Part shown: positions 25,031-34,273 of the stretch, piece after piece | Numbering within the stretch: the first letter of the stretch is position 1 | Layout of the letters: every line of letters starts with the position of its first letter | NCBI GenBank assembly: GCA_015222055.1 | Contig: JADFUR010000086.1 | Coordinates: 1 to 61,266 of the forward strand | Origin: Bacteroidota bacterium | Lineage (GTDB): Bacteria > Bacteroidota > Bacteroidia > Bacteroidales > B39-G9 | Direction: 5' to 3' | Length of the DNA stretch: 61,266 nucleotides | The notes under the pieces: generated by a model | The model's input: the letters and a program-made list of their open reading frames with translations, nothing else | Told to the model about the DNA's origin: nothing | Databases searched by the model: none | Translations under genes and position numbers: made by a program

Positions 25031-25969
25031 TTAAAAAATAAAATTAGAACTTATTGACTGATAATTATAGACTTTTTTTATAACATCAGAAAAGGTATCA
25101 GCTACAGAAAGGACTTTTATTTTATCGCACTTCTGTTTTAAAGGAATAGTGTCAGTAACAATAAGCTCAGTTATTGAAGATTTTTCAATTCGTTCGTAAG
25201 CCGGACCAGACAATACAGCATGAGTTGCAACTACTCTAACACTTTTTGCTCCTTTATGAAGTAATATATCAGAAGCCATTGTTACTGTTCCCGCTGTATC
25301 TATAATGTCATCAACAATTATAACATTTTGGTCTTTCACCTTTCCTATAACAGTCATATCGCCAACTACATTAGCTTTAGATCTCGTCTTATGTGAAATT
25401 ACAACAGGGGTTTTTAAATGTTTTGAATAAGCACTTGCACGCTTTGATCCTCCCATATCAGGAGCCGCCATTGTTAAATTTGGTAAATTTAAGCTCTTAA
25501 TATAAGGTACAAATATTGATGATGCATATAAGTGGTCAACCGGAATATTAAAAAAACCTTGAATTTGATCGGCATGTAAATCCATTGTCATAACTCTTGA
25601 AACACCTGCAGCATATAATAAATCAGCTACTAATTTTGCACCTATTGACACCCTGGGTTTATCCTTTCTGTCTTGTCGTGCTAAACCGAAATATGGAATA
25701 ACAGCAACAATTTTATAAGCCGAAGCTCTTTTTGCAGCATCAATCATTAAAAGCAATTCCATCAAATTATCAGATGGTGCAAATGTTGATTGTACTATAA
25801 AAACGTACGACCCCCTAACTGTTTCATTGTAAGAGGATTGAAACTCTCCATCACTGAATTTTAAGCATGATGAACTACCTAGTTTGGTTCCATAGCTTTT
25901 AGCTATTTTTTCAGCCAAATATTTAGATGACGAACCTGAAAAAATTTTCATTGAATTATGTACAGACAT
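25031..25969 (-). CDS. prs: Ribose-phosphate pyrophosphokinase
   Basis: 312-residue cytoplasmic enzyme that makes PRPP from ribose-5-phosphate and ATP for nucleotide, His and Trp synthesis. Visible motifs are the ATP-binding FSDGEFQSSYNETVRG region, YFGLARQDRKDKPRVSIGAK, the cation site MDLHADQIQGFF, and the PRPP loop NVIIVDDIIDTAGTVTMA. The length equals that of other bacterial PRPP synthetases. It sits between engB and rplY, all on the minus strand, but with gaps of 79 and 114 bases, so it is probably transcribed on its own. Confidence 0.97.
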   Translation of the reverse strand: MSVHNSMKIFSGSSSKYLAEKIAKSYGTKLGSSSCLKFSDGEFQSSYNETVRGSYVFIVQSTFAPSDNLMELLLMIDAAKRASAYKIVAVIPYFGLARQDRKDKPRVSIGAKLVADLLYAAGVSRVMTMDLHADQIQGFFNIPVDHLYASSIFVPYIKSLNLPNLTMAAPDMGGSKRASAYSKHLKTPVVISHKTRSKANVVGDMTVIGKVKDQNVIIVDDIIDTAGTVTMASDILLHKGAKSVRVVATHAVLSGPAYERIEKSSITELIVTDTIPLKQKCDKIKVLSVADTFSDVIKKVYNYQSISSNFIF

Positions 25970-26048
25970 GACCTTTATTTTTTTTTGTAAAAGTATAAAT
26001 AGTATTACAAATATTTAAAGTATTAATACATCTTTAACAACACCTTTT

Positions 26049-26657
26049 TCACTTTTTTTTGTAATAAAATTTGTTTAACTTATCTATATAATTTAAAATA
26101 TCGTCTCTTCCAACAACTTTTTCAGAAGATGTAATGAATTCTTTTGGTAATTCTTCCCATTTTTCTAACATCGCATTTTTAAATGTTTGTATGTTATTCG
26201 CTAATTTAATTTTAGCCAATTTATCAGATTTAGTATATACTATAGCGAAAGGGATTTGTTTTTCACCAAGGTTTTCAATAAAATCTAAATCAATTTTTTG
26301 AGGTTCATGACGAGAATCAATTAAAACAAAAAGACAAACTAAATTTTCGCGATTGTCAATATACTTATAAATAAATTTTTGCCATTTCTCTTTGCTTGTT
26401 TTTGAAACTTTAGCAAATCCGTATCCAGGAAGGTCAACCAAATACCAATCTTTGTTAATAAGAAAATGATTTATTAACCTTGTCTTTCCTGGTTTGACTG
26501 AAATTTTTGCAAGCTTTTTTCGCCCTGTCAACATATTAATTAACGATGATTTCCCAACATTGGAACGTCCAATAAAAGCATATTCTGGCATAATTGGTTT
26601 CGGACATTTATCAAGATTAGTATTACTAATAACAAAATCGGCTTGTTTTATAATCAT
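26049..26657 (-). CDS. engB: Ribosome-biogenesis GTPase EngB/YsxC
   Basis: 202-residue GTPase needed for assembly of the large ribosomal subunit. G1 is [15 protein letters not shown], the switch region [11 protein letters not shown]3 [13 protein letters not shown]4 YTKSDKL and G5 TSSEKVVG. The length fits the family. A decayed glycosyltransferase fragment (26676-26890) lies 18 bases upstream on the same strand, so the promoter of engB probably lies within or beyond that remnant. Confidence 0.95.
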   Translation of the reverse strand: MIIKQADFVISNTNLDKCPKPIMPEYAFIGRSNVGKSSLINMLTGRKKLAKISVKPGKTRLINHFLINKDWYLVDLPGYGFAKVSKTSKEKWQKFIYKYIDNRENLVCLFVLIDSRHEPQKIDLDFIENLGEKQIPFAIVYTKSDKLAKIKLANNIQTFKNAMLEKWEELPKEFITSSEKVVGRDDILNYIDKLNKFYYKKK

Positions 26658-26675
26658 TTTTTTAAATTTATTTTA

Positions 26676-26890
26676 TCAAACAATTTTATAATTCTTGTAC
26701 TCTCCTACTCGATAGTTAGTTGATTTTTCAATAAAAATTTTTACAAATTCTTTAAAAAAAATATAATAATCAAATTTCCAATTGCTATGTATTATTCTTG
26801 AAGACATAACTGAAGGATAAGTTTCTTCAAAATATTTGAATAATCAAATTTTAAAGCATTACGAATAAATGAAAAACCTACTCCTTTCAT
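26676..26890 (-). pseudogene. Decayed glycosyltransferase remnant with large internal deletion
   Basis: Read on the minus strand from the ATG at 26888-26890, the first codons give MKGVGFSFIRNALKFDYSNI. This closely resembles the N-terminus of a Bacteroidota glycosyltransferase family (GFTFIRNA...DYP pattern). The frame then closes. Shifted by one frame from about 26829, the DNA reads EETYPSVMSSRIIHSNWKFD and on to EYKNYKIV with a stop at 26676-26678, which looks like the C-terminus of the same kind of protein. The middle, several hundred bases, is missing. The N-terminal match is the firmer part. The remainder of 26658-26995 shows nothing else. Confidence 0.6.
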
Positions 26891-26995
26891 TTTTAATTAA
26901 GATAGGAAACTTTTGGTTACAAAAATATGTTAATTAATTTTAATATTGATTATTTATTTAAAATTAGGGTAATAAAAGATTTATTTTTTAAATTC

Positions 26996-27925
26996 TTAAA
27001 AAGGTATCTCTTTATTAAAATCAGGCAAGTAATATGATTGGCTTTCAATCTCTTGAATCCATCCATTATGAAAACCAAAATTTTGAATTACATCTACTAC
27101 TTTTTTATATTCATCGCTTCTTATCGTTCGGTTTAAAGAAGAATCATCTTGTACTTTTATTGTTGGATAATACTGCGACATTAATGAAATATAAACATTT
27201 GTTGAAATTTCCTCTGCCACATATTTAAATAAATTTATACTATTATCAACATTATTGGGTAAAACAAGATGCCTAATAATTAAGCCAGATTCTGCTTGAT
27301 TATTTTCATTTACAATTAATGTTGATCCCTTTTGTCTGTACATTTCCTTAATTGCCATTGATGCAATTTTAGGATAATTATTTGCATCTGAATATTTTTT
27401 TGCAATATTAGAATTAATATACTTAAAATCAGCTAAATAAATATCTACAAGATCTTCAAGTTGTTTTAATGTATCAACTTTATCATAAGAATTTGTATTA
27501 TAAACTATTGTTGGATACCTGCCTAATTTATGAAGTTCGTTAATAATAATCTTTACTTGTGGTACAAAATGAGAAGGTGAGACAAATCCAACTGAATTAC
27601 AACCCGTATCAAGTATTGCTAAAATCTTTTCAATTACTTCAGATAATTCTAAATTATACTGCGGTAAGCTATTGCAGTTTCTGCTAATCTGATAATTCTG
27701 ACAATAAACACATTGCAAATTACAATGTGTAAAAAAGACATTACAAATTCCTTTCGCTCCACTAATAACAGGTTCTTCACCGTAATGCGAAACTATTGAT
27801 GCAATATTATAACTTGCATCGCTCTTACAATAACCTAACTTAGATGTAAATCTATTTACGTGACAATTGCGTGGACAAACTGTACAATCTTTCAGTTCGT
27901 TAAAAATTTCATTATAATTATTCAC
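26996..27925 (-). CDS. Radical SAM protein, PflX-like (COG1313 type)
   Basis: 309-residue iron-sulfur protein. An N-terminal cysteine cluster, CTVCPRNCHVNR with a later GYCKSD, precedes the radical SAM motif CNLQCVYC (C-x3-C-x2-C, about residues 72-79). The glycine-rich SAM region follows (TGCNSVGFVSPSHFVPQV), then VYNTNSYDKVDTLKQLEDLV and DIYLADFKY. This layout is that of PflA-related proteins called PflX, whose substrate is unknown. The gene is 12 bases downstream of the SiaC-like gene on the same strand, so the pair is probably cotranscribed. No glycyl-radical enzyme is encoded in the window to serve as an obvious target. Confidence 0.85.
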   Translation of the reverse strand: MNNYNEIFNELKDCTVCPRNCHVNRFTSKLGYCKSDASYNIASIVSHYGEEPVISGAKGICNVFFTHCNLQCVYCQNYQISRNCNSLPQYNLELSEVIEKILAILDTGCNSVGFVSPSHFVPQVKIIINELHKLGRYPTIVYNTNSYDKVDTLKQLEDLVDIYLADFKYINSNIAKKYSDANNYPKIASMAIKEMYRQKGSTLIVNENNQAESGLIIRHLVLPNNVDNSINLFKYVAEEISTNVYISLMSQYYPTIKVQDDSSLNRTIRSDEYKKVVDVIQNFGFHNGWIQEIESQSYYLPDFNKEIPF

Positions 27926-27937
27926 TCAAAACGACAA

Positions 27938-28312
27938 TTAAAAAGTTCCAAACTCAAAAGGAACTTCAACAAGTTCTTCATATCCTTCACCGGCCTCCTG
28001 CATATCTTCATCATCTTCCATATAAAACCAATGAATTACTACATCATTTCCATTTTCTTTAATATCTTCAAACTTCCCCATTACGTCTAATAACATTTTA
28101 GATGAAGCAGTATTAAAGTAGTCCATCTTAAAAACAATATCAGTTTTCTGATTTGGATCTTCTGAATAATCTTCTAACCAATTAATTATTGGGCGATAAA
28201 ACTCTTCAACATCTTCAGGCAATGATTTGCCTGAAAACTCAAACTTGCTATTATCTTTATCTAATAAGACTGTTGGTCTATCATCAGTACCTGCAAATTC
28301 AAATTTATCCAT
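27938..28312 (-). CDS. SiaC-family regulatory phosphoprotein (DUF1987)
   Basis: 124-residue protein of the SiaC/DUF1987 family. Its pattern is PTVLLDKDNSKFEFSGKSLP, then EDVEEFYRPIINWLEDY, VFKMDYFNTASSKMLLDVM and a long acidic C-terminus. In Pseudomonas, SiaC is phosphorylated on a Thr in the equivalent of YFNTASSK and activates a diguanylate cyclase; SiaA phosphatase and SiaB kinase control it. None of those partners is encoded here; the only neighbour is the radical SAM gene 12 bases downstream. The function in this organism is therefore open. Confidence 0.88.
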   Translation of the reverse strand: MDKFEFAGTDDRPTVLLDKDNSKFEFSGKSLPEDVEEFYRPIINWLEDYSEDPNQKTDIVFKMDYFNTASSKMLLDVMGKFEDIKENGNDVVIHWFYMEDDEDMQEAGEGYEELVEVPFEFGTF

Positions 28313-28359
28313 ATAATTAAGTTCAAATAAAAATTAAATTTCTATAAAATTTCAATTAA

Positions 28360-28367
28360 CAAATATA
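28360..28367 (-). promoter_or_regulatory. Probable -7 box for the SiaC-like/radical SAM pair
   Basis: The plus strand reads CAAATATA (TATATTTG on the minus strand, fitting TAnnTTTG), about 48 bases before the start codon. No -33 box is seen. Confidence 0.4.
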
Positions 28368-28446
28368 AATATAAAATCGAAAAAAAAATATTATATTTAT
28401 ACTTAAAATCAAAAAAGAACTAAAAAAAATCTTTTAACATGAGGAT

Positions 28447-28476
28447 ATTGTTATTTAAAATAACTTTATAACTTTG
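28447..28476 (+). promoter_or_regulatory. Promoter of the C1 peptidase gene
   Basis: TAACTTTG (28469-28476) matches the -7 consensus TAnnTTTG. ATTG (28447-28450) lies 18 bases upstream as a -33 element with one mismatch. The predicted start is near 28483, 36 bases before the ATG. Confidence 0.6.
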
Positions 28477-28518
28477 TTTCAAAATTTTATATTACATAAT
28501 TAACCAAAATTTACGTCT

Positions 28519-29919
28519 ATGAATAAATATAAATTTATTGCATTTTTGATTTTAATAAGTTGCTTCAGTACAATTAGTTTAGCTCAAAATAAAGGTGCAA
28601 TTACGCCGAATGTTATTAAGCAGATTAAAGAAGCTTATAAAAAAGATTCTCATTCAAAATCCCTTACTAATGCTATTTCAAATAACAAGTTAAATAGTTT
28701 AGCTTTAAACAGAGAAAACATTGGTCAAGTTGATCATTTTTTTAAATACAAAGTGAAAGTAAAAGGAATAACTGACCAAAAAAGTTCAGGAAGATGCTGG
28801 ATGTTTTCAGGCTTAAATGTTTTAAGACCAAAAATTATTGAAAAATACAACTTAAGCAATTTTGAATTTTCGGAGAGCCACTTATTTTTCTGGGATCAAT
28901 TAGAAAAAGCGAATCTATTTCTAGAAATAATTATAAAAACCGGAAAAAAACCAATTGATGACAGAACTGTTCAATGGGCTTTTAAAAACCCAGTGAACGA
29001 TGGCGGTGTTTGGAATTCATTAGCAAATCTTTTGATTAAATATGGTGCTGTTCCTAAATCAGCAATGTCAGAAACTCAAAGTAGCAACAACACTCGCTAT
29101 TTGGGTAAAATTTTAAACACTAAACTTCGTGAAGATGGTTTAGAACTTCGTAAAATGAGTGCTAATAAAACAAAAGTAGATAAAATTGAAAAACGCAAGC
29201 TTGAAATGCTTAGCGATATTTATAAAATTCTTGCTTATAATATTGGTGAACCTCCAACGGAATTTAGCTGGCGCTATAAAAATACTAAAGATAGCATAAG
29301 TGAAGAAAAAACTTACACTCCAAAAAGCTTCTTAAAAGAAGTTTTGGATGTAAATCTTGAGGACTATGTTTTACTTATGGACGATCCTTCAAGGCCATAT
29401 AACAAATTATATGAAATTCAATATGACAGGAACGTTCAAGAAGGAAAAAACTGGGTTTACATTAATATTCCTTCTTCAGAAATTAAAAAATTTGCATTAG
29501 GATCAATTAAAAATAATGAGGCAATGTACTTTTCTTGCGATGTTGGAAAACAATTAAACAGAGATGCCGGTTTATTATCAATGAACAATTATGATTATGC
29601 ATCATTATACAATATTGATTTTGGCATGAATAAAAAAGAAAGAATTCTAAGTCGCCAAAGTGGATCTTCTCATGGAATGGCTCTCGTAGGAGTTGATGTT
29701 GATCAAAATGAGAACCCAACAAAATGGCTAATTGAAAATTCATGGGGAGCAAATGCTGCTTATAATGGATATTTAACAGCTACAGATAAATGGTTTGATG
29801 AATATATGTTTAGAGTAGTGGTTGACAAAAAATTTGTTGATGCTAAAACATTAAAAATTTTAAAACAAAAACCAACACAACTTCCTCCTTGGGATCCAAT
29901 GTTTACGCCTGATAAGTAA
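28519..29919 (+). CDS. Secreted C1-family peptidase (bleomycin hydrolase/PepC type)
   Basis: 466-residue cysteine aminopeptidase with an N-terminal signal peptide (about 1-22, ending ISLAQ), so it acts in the periplasm or outside, unlike cytoplasmic PepC. The active-site Cys lies in DQKSSGRCWMFSGLNVLRP, the His in SSHGMALVGVDVDQN and the Asn in KWLIENSWGANAAYNGY. Family segments such as FSESHLFFWDQLEKAN and NDGGVWNSLANLLIKYGAVP are plain. The C-terminus ends in an extension, LPPWDPMFTPDK, that in this family can reach the active site and limit cleavage to one residue at a time. It is a single gene with its own promoter at 28447-28476. Confidence 0.94.
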   Translation: MNKYKFIAFLILISCFSTISLAQNKGAITPNVIKQIKEAYKKDSHSKSLTNAISNNKLNSLALNRENIGQVDHFFKYKVKVKGITDQKSSGRCWMFSGLNVLRPKIIEKYNLSNFEFSESHLFFWDQLEKANLFLEIIIKTGKKPIDDRTVQWAFKNPVNDGGVWNSLANLLIKYGAVPKSAMSETQSSNNTRYLGKILNTKLREDGLELRKMSANKTKVDKIEKRKLEMLSDIYKILAYNIGEPPTEFSWRYKNTKDSISEEKTYTPKSFLKEVLDVNLEDYVLLMDDPSRPYNKLYEIQYDRNVQEGKNWVYINIPSSEIKKFALGSIKNNEAMYFSCDVGKQLNRDAGLLSMNNYDYASLYNIDFGMNKKERILSRQSGSSHGMALVGVDVDQNENPTKWLIENSWGANAAYNGYLTATDKWFDEYMFRVVVDKKFVDAKTLKILKQKPTQLPPWDPMFTPDK

Positions 29920-29954
29920 TTAGTGAAGTTGAAAGCTTAAAGTTCAAAAAATAT

Positions 29955-30025
29955 GATCTTTCGGATTTGTAATCCGGAAGCATTAATATACAGCTTATTA
30001 ATTCGGGATTACAAATCCCAAACAG
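29955..30025. repeat. Inverted pair of TTCGGATTTGTAATCC-like repeats
   Basis: TTTCGGATTTGTAATCCGGAA (near 29959-29979) and TTCGGGATTACAAATCCCAA (near 30002-30021) are imperfect inverted copies. A third related copy forms the hairpin at 30065-30093. The unit CGGATTTGTAATCCG is itself palindromic. It looks like a dispersed intergenic repeat that can also act as a terminator. Confidence 0.6.
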
Positions 30026-30064
30026 CATTGATAGCTTTTAAAAATAATGTCATAAAAGGCATCC

Positions 30065-30098
30065 GCTCTTTCGGATTTGTAAGCCGAAAGAGCATTTT
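30065..30098 (+). terminator. Terminator before asnB
   Basis: A perfect 10-base stem GCTCTTTCGG (30065-30074) with CCGAAAGAGC (30084-30093) and a 9-base loop containing ATTTGTAA is followed by ATTTTTG. It should end transcription of the peptidase gene. Confidence 0.8.
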
Positions 30099-30127
30099 TG
30101 TTAAAAATTCAAACTAAAATACATGCA

Positions 30128-32011
30128 ATGTGTGGTATAACAGGTATTTATGCTTTTAACGAAAACGGCAAATCCTATTTTAACAAAATAAATGAATCAA
30201 TAAAAACACTTTCTTTTCGTGGACCTGACGACACTGGAACATTTAAGCATAATAATGTTGCTTTGGGGCATTCTCGATTAGCTATTATTGACACTACTTC
30301 AGCAGCCTCACAACCGTTTACCGATAATAGCGGACGATATACAATAATTTTTAATGGAGAGTTTTATAACTTTAAAGAACACCAAACAATTTTAAAAAAG
30401 AAAGGTGTTAAGTTTAAATCAAACAGCGACACCGAAGTTTTACTTTATTTATATATTAATGAAGGGATATCTTTTTTAAATAAAGTAAATGGTTGTTTTG
30501 CTCTAGCTATTTATGACAACAAAGATGAAACATTATTAATTGCAAGAGACCGAATTGGCATAAAGCCTTTAATTATTTATCATGATGACGATAAATTGAT
30601 ATTTGCCTCAGAGATGAAAGCAATTTTAGCTTACAATATTCCTAAAAAAATAAACAATGTATCTCTTTATAATTATCTGCAATTTAACTATATACCTTCA
30701 CCTTATTCAATTTTTGAAAATACCGAAAAACTAATACCAGGCTCCTATATTTTAATTAAAAATAAAAAAATTGAAAAAAAACAATATTATAAAATCCCAT
30801 ATCCAAATAAAAAAACGGATTTAACTTATAATCAAGCACAGCAAAAACTCAATGAATTATTATCGGAATCTGTAAAATTAAGAATGATTTCCGATGTACC
30901 TTTAGGAGCATTCTTAAGCGGAGGAATAGATTCTTCAGTTATTGTGGCATTAGCTTCGCAGTTTACAAAAAATTTAAATACTTTTTCGATTGGCTATAAA
31001 GATGAACCATTTTATGACGAAACTTACTATGCTGATTTAGTAGCAAAAAAATACAAAACAAATCATACAGTATTCTCTTTATCAAACGATGATTTGTTTA
31101 ATAACTTGTATAAAGTATTAGACTACATTGACGAGCCATTTGCAGATTCTTCGGCACTAGCTGTAAATATTTTAAGCATGCACACTAGGGAAAAAGTAAC
31201 TGTAGCTCTTTCTGGTGATGGTGCCGACGAAATGTTTGCTGGATATAACAAACACATGGCACATTTTAAAGCAAATAATAATAATTTTGTTAACAGTATT
31301 ATAAAGATTGGTTCACCATTTTGGGGTGGTATTCCTCAGTCGAGAAACAATAAATTTGGAAACATCATACGACAAATAAATCGCTTTTCGGAAGGTCTTA
31401 ATCTAAGTGAAAAAGAAAGATACTGGCGATGGTGTTCAATAAATAATGAACAACAAGCTGGCAATTTGCTTAATTCAAAATACGCCAACAAAGAGTATCA
31501 AAAAATTAAGAATTCAATTTTAGCACATATAAATAAAGATTCCTCAATATCAAATATCCTATATTCTGATATGCACTTAGTCTTGCAAAGCGATATGCTT
31601 CACAAAGTTGACCATATGTCAATGGCAAACAGTCTCGAAGTAAGAACCCCATTTTTAGACCATAATATTGTTGATTTTGCTTTCCAATTACCTGATAGTT
31701 ACAAAATAAACAAATCGACGAAAAAAAGAATTTTACAAGATTCATTCAGGCACAATCTGCCAGAAGAGTTATACAACAGACCTAAGCATGGCTTTGAAGT
31801 TCCTATGTTAAAATGGTTTCGTAACGAATTAAAATCACTGATAACCGACGACCTTTTAAATGATAATTTTATTAAAGAACAAAACATTTTTAATGTTGAT
31901 GTAATAAAAAAAATGAAATTAAAATTATTCTCTACAAATCCCCAAGATATTCAATCTCAGATATGGGGATTGCTAGTTTTTCAATATTGGTGGAAAAAAA
32001 ACTTTTATTAG
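30128..32011 (+). CDS. asnB: Asparagine synthase, glutamine-hydrolysing
   Basis: Cytoplasmic amidotransferase of 627 residues. The start is placed at 30128 because the mature enzyme needs Cys2 as glutaminase nucleophile (MCGITGIYAF). An upstream TTG at 30098 would bury it and overlaps the terminator. The glutaminase domain has RGPDDTGTF and FNGEFYN; the synthase domain has the PP-loop LSGGIDSSVIVALAS and ALSGDGADEMFAGYNKH. The C-terminal RPKHGFEVPMLKWFRNELK is typical of AsnB proteins of surface polysaccharide loci. It sits directly before a GT4 gene and the Wza/Wzc block, so it may amidate a sugar or amino-acid side chain of an exported polysaccharide rather than make free asparagine. Confidence 0.9.
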   Translation: MCGITGIYAFNENGKSYFNKINESIKTLSFRGPDDTGTFKHNNVALGHSRLAIIDTTSAASQPFTDNSGRYTIIFNGEFYNFKEHQTILKKKGVKFKSNSDTEVLLYLYINEGISFLNKVNGCFALAIYDNKDETLLIARDRIGIKPLIIYHDDDKLIFASEMKAILAYNIPKKINNVSLYNYLQFNYIPSPYSIFENTEKLIPGSYILIKNKKIEKKQYYKIPYPNKKTDLTYNQAQQKLNELLSESVKLRMISDVPLGAFLSGGIDSSVIVALASQFTKNLNTFSIGYKDEPFYDETYYADLVAKKYKTNHTVFSLSNDDLFNNLYKVLDYIDEPFADSSALAVNILSMHTREKVTVALSGDGADEMFAGYNKHMAHFKANNNNFVNSIIKIGSPFWGGIPQSRNNKFGNIIRQINRFSEGLNLSEKERYWRWCSINNEQQAGNLLNSKYANKEYQKIKNSILAHINKDSSISNILYSDMHLVLQSDMLHKVDHMSMANSLEVRTPFLDHNIVDFAFQLPDSYKINKSTKKRILQDSFRHNLPEELYNRPKHGFEVPMLKWFRNELKSLITDDLLNDNFIKEQNIFNVDVIKKMKLKLFSTNPQDIQSQIWGLLVFQYWWKKNFY

Positions 32012-32112
32012 TCATCAAAATATCTACACTTGTAATATATTTGCAACTAATTATAAAAACTTAGGTAAAATTGATTAAAAAAGCCTAAATTTGATAATAA
32101 TTTCAAAAAAAA

Positions 32113-33300
32113 ATGCCAAAAATTTTACGAATAATAAATCGGTTTAATATTGGAGGTCCTACATATAATGCTGCATATTTGACAAAATATTTGTCAAACG
32201 ATTTTGAAACATTATTAGTTGGTGGTGAAAAAGAAGAAACCGAAGATAGTTCAGAATATATTATTCGTAATCTCGGTATTGAGCCAGTAATTATTCCCGA
32301 AATGCATCGCTCAATTGATCCAAGAAACGACCTTCTAGCCTATCGAAAATTAAAAAAAATTATTGAGACATATAAGCCGGACATTGTTCACACTCATGCC
32401 TCAAAAGCTGGTACTATTGGAAGAATAGCTGCTCTACGAAGTAATGTTCCTATAATTATTCACACTTTTCACGGACACATTTTCCATTCTTATTTTAATT
32501 CATACAAAACAAAAATATTTCAAAATATTGAACAGGGATTAGCAAAAAAAAGTAGTAAAATTATTGCAATCAGTGATTTGCAAAAAAAAGAACTCTCCGA
32601 AACATATAATATTACATCTGCAAATAATATTGAGGTTATACCTCTCGGTTTTGATTTAGATCGATTTCATCAAAACAATGCTTTAAAAAGAAAAGCATTT
32701 AGAGAAAAATATAATATTGATGATGACGAACTGGCAATTGGTATAGTTGGACGACTTGTACCTATTAAAAATCACAATTTATTTTTAGAATCAATTAAAT
32801 ATATTAAAAAAAACACCTCGAAAAAAATTAGAGCTTTTATAATTGGCGATGGAGAAAGCCGTCATAATTTAGAAAAAAAATCAAAGGAGTTAAATATAGA
32901 TTATGTTGACGGAACAAAAACAAACAAAAAAGCAACTCTAACATATACATCTTGGATAAAAGATATTGACTTTGCTTATGCCGGATTAGATATAGTTACA
33001 TTAACATCGCTAAACGAAGGAACACCTGTTAGCCTAATTGAGGCTCAAGCAGCAAACAAGCCTATTGTTAGCACTAATGTTGGAGGCATTGAAAACGTTG
33101 TTATACCACAAACAACAGCCCTGCTGTCAAAAAATGATGATGTTAATGACTTCTCACACAAACTTTTCTCTCTAATAGAAAACGATGAATTAAGGTATAG
33201 TTTATCTCAAAAAGGTTGGCAACACGTTCATAACAAATTCCACTATTCTCGTCTAGTGAGTAACACCGAAAATTTATATTATAAGCTTTTGTGTAGTTAA
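32113..33300 (+). CDS. Glycosyltransferase, family 4 type
   Basis: 395-residue GT-B fold transferase. The N-terminal half opens with ILRIINRFNIGGPTYNAAYL and holds DIVHTHASKAGTIGRIAALR and IHTFHGHIFHSYF. The C-terminal nucleotide-sugar half has IAIGIVGRLVPIKNHNLFLE and LTSLNEGTPVSLIEAQAANK with PIVSTNVGGIENVV, where the conserved E-x7-E pair occurs. No membrane segment is seen, so it probably works at the cytoplasmic face on a lipid-linked acceptor. It lies between asnB and the export genes and is assigned to the same polysaccharide pathway. Donor and linkage are unknown. Confidence 0.88.
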   Translation: MPKILRIINRFNIGGPTYNAAYLTKYLSNDFETLLVGGEKEETEDSSEYIIRNLGIEPVIIPEMHRSIDPRNDLLAYRKLKKIIETYKPDIVHTHASKAGTIGRIAALRSNVPIIIHTFHGHIFHSYFNSYKTKIFQNIEQGLAKKSSKIIAISDLQKKELSETYNITSANNIEVIPLGFDLDRFHQNNALKRKAFREKYNIDDDELAIGIVGRLVPIKNHNLFLESIKYIKKNTSKKIRAFIIGDGESRHNLEKKSKELNIDYVDGTKTNKKATLTYTSWIKDIDFAYAGLDIVTLTSLNEGTPVSLIEAQAANKPIVSTNVGGIENVVIPQTTALLSKNDDVNDFSHKLFSLIENDELRYSLSQKGWQHVHNKFHYSRLVSNTENLYYKLLCS

Positions 33301-33434
33301 ACTGAACTTTTTGCTTCTCATGACACTTAGCATTTTATAATTTCACAATAACAGAAATTTGCAAATTAGTCAGTATAAAACAGCTTTTCATCAATTTTTT
33401 AAATATTTTAATTACATTGTTAAAAAGAAATTTT

Positions 33435-33442
33435 TATCTTTG
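33435..33442 (+). promoter_or_regulatory. Probable -7 box of the polysaccharide export operon
   Basis: TATCTTTG fits TAnnTTTG and lies 77 bases before the wza-type start at 33520. The nearest -33-like ATTG (33416-33419) is 15 bases away, shorter than usual. No further promoter is visible between here and 38672, so the five export genes may form one transcript. Confidence 0.4.
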
Positions 33443-33519
33443 ATAATTATAACTCTGTATTTGCATAAGAGGTATTAAATTATTTTCTTTTGCATTATTA
33501 CAAAACATTCATATTACTT

Positions 33520-34257
33520 ATGAAAAAATATTTAATCTTTATACTTATCACTATTCTATTTGCCTCATGTAGGCTTATTAACCCAGGCAAAATGTTTCAA
33601 ACAGAAAGAAATTTTAAATTTTCCGAGTTTCAAGCTTCAAAAAAAGAATACGTTATCCAAGCTTTTGATAAATTGAACGTGAAAATTTTCACTAACGATG
33701 GATTTCGTCTTATTGATGTACAAGCAAATGCTGGCAACAATATGCAAAACAAAAACGTAATATCATATCTTGTTGAGTATGATGGAAAAGTAAAAGTTCC
33801 TACATTAGGCAGAATAAAAATTTCAGGCTTAACTATTAGAGAAGCAGAGCAATTACTAGAGAAAGAATATTCACAATATTATAAAAAACCTTTTGTAATA
33901 ATCAATGTAACAAACCGAAGAATAATAATTTTTTCAGGAGGCAGTTCAAATGGCTCTGTATTACCAATTACAAATGAAAATTTCACATTAATTGAAGCTT
34001 TGGCTCAAGCAGGAGGAATTGATAATTTCAGTAAATCATATAAAATAAAATTAATACGAGGAAACTTGAACAGTCCTCAGGTATTTTTATTTAATGTTTC
34101 GGACTTAAAAGATATGAACAAAGCAAATTTTTTACTGCAAGCTAACGATATTATTTATGTTGAAACAAGACCAAGATACGCATCAAAAGTATTGATTGAA
34201 ATAGCTCCATATATGAGTTTATTAACTACAATATTATTAATAGCAAGTTTTCTCTAA
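33520..34257 (+). CDS. Polysaccharide export lipoprotein, Wza-like
   Basis: 245-residue outer-membrane export channel protein. The start is taken at the ATG 33520 because it gives a clean lipoprotein signal, MKKYLIFILITILFASC (Cys17); an earlier TTG would only add a poor leader. The poly-export domain has FDKLNVKIFTNDGF and VEYDGKVKVPTLGRIKISGL with TIREAEQLLEKEYSQYYKKP. A soluble SLBB-like part follows (FTLIEALAQAGGIDNFSKSY). A hydrophobic C-terminal segment (about 225-243) is common in Bacteroidota members. It is 16 bases upstream of the Wzc-like kinase gene, its expected inner-membrane partner. Confidence 0.9.
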   Translation: MKKYLIFILITILFASCRLINPGKMFQTERNFKFSEFQASKKEYVIQAFDKLNVKIFTNDGFRLIDVQANAGNNMQNKNVISYLVEYDGKVKVPTLGRIKISGLTIREAEQLLEKEYSQYYKKPFVIINVTNRRIIIFSGGSSNGSVLPITNENFTLIEALAQAGGIDNFSKSYKIKLIRGNLNSPQVFLFNVSDLKDMNKANFLLQANDIIYVETRPRYASKVLIEIAPYMSLLTTILLIASFL

Positions 34258-34273
34258 AAAATACTAAACAAAA

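Noticed and set aside
30098-30127. Upstream TTG start for asnB
   Set aside because: It would leave the nucleophilic Cys at position 12 instead of 2 and overlaps the terminator hairpin.
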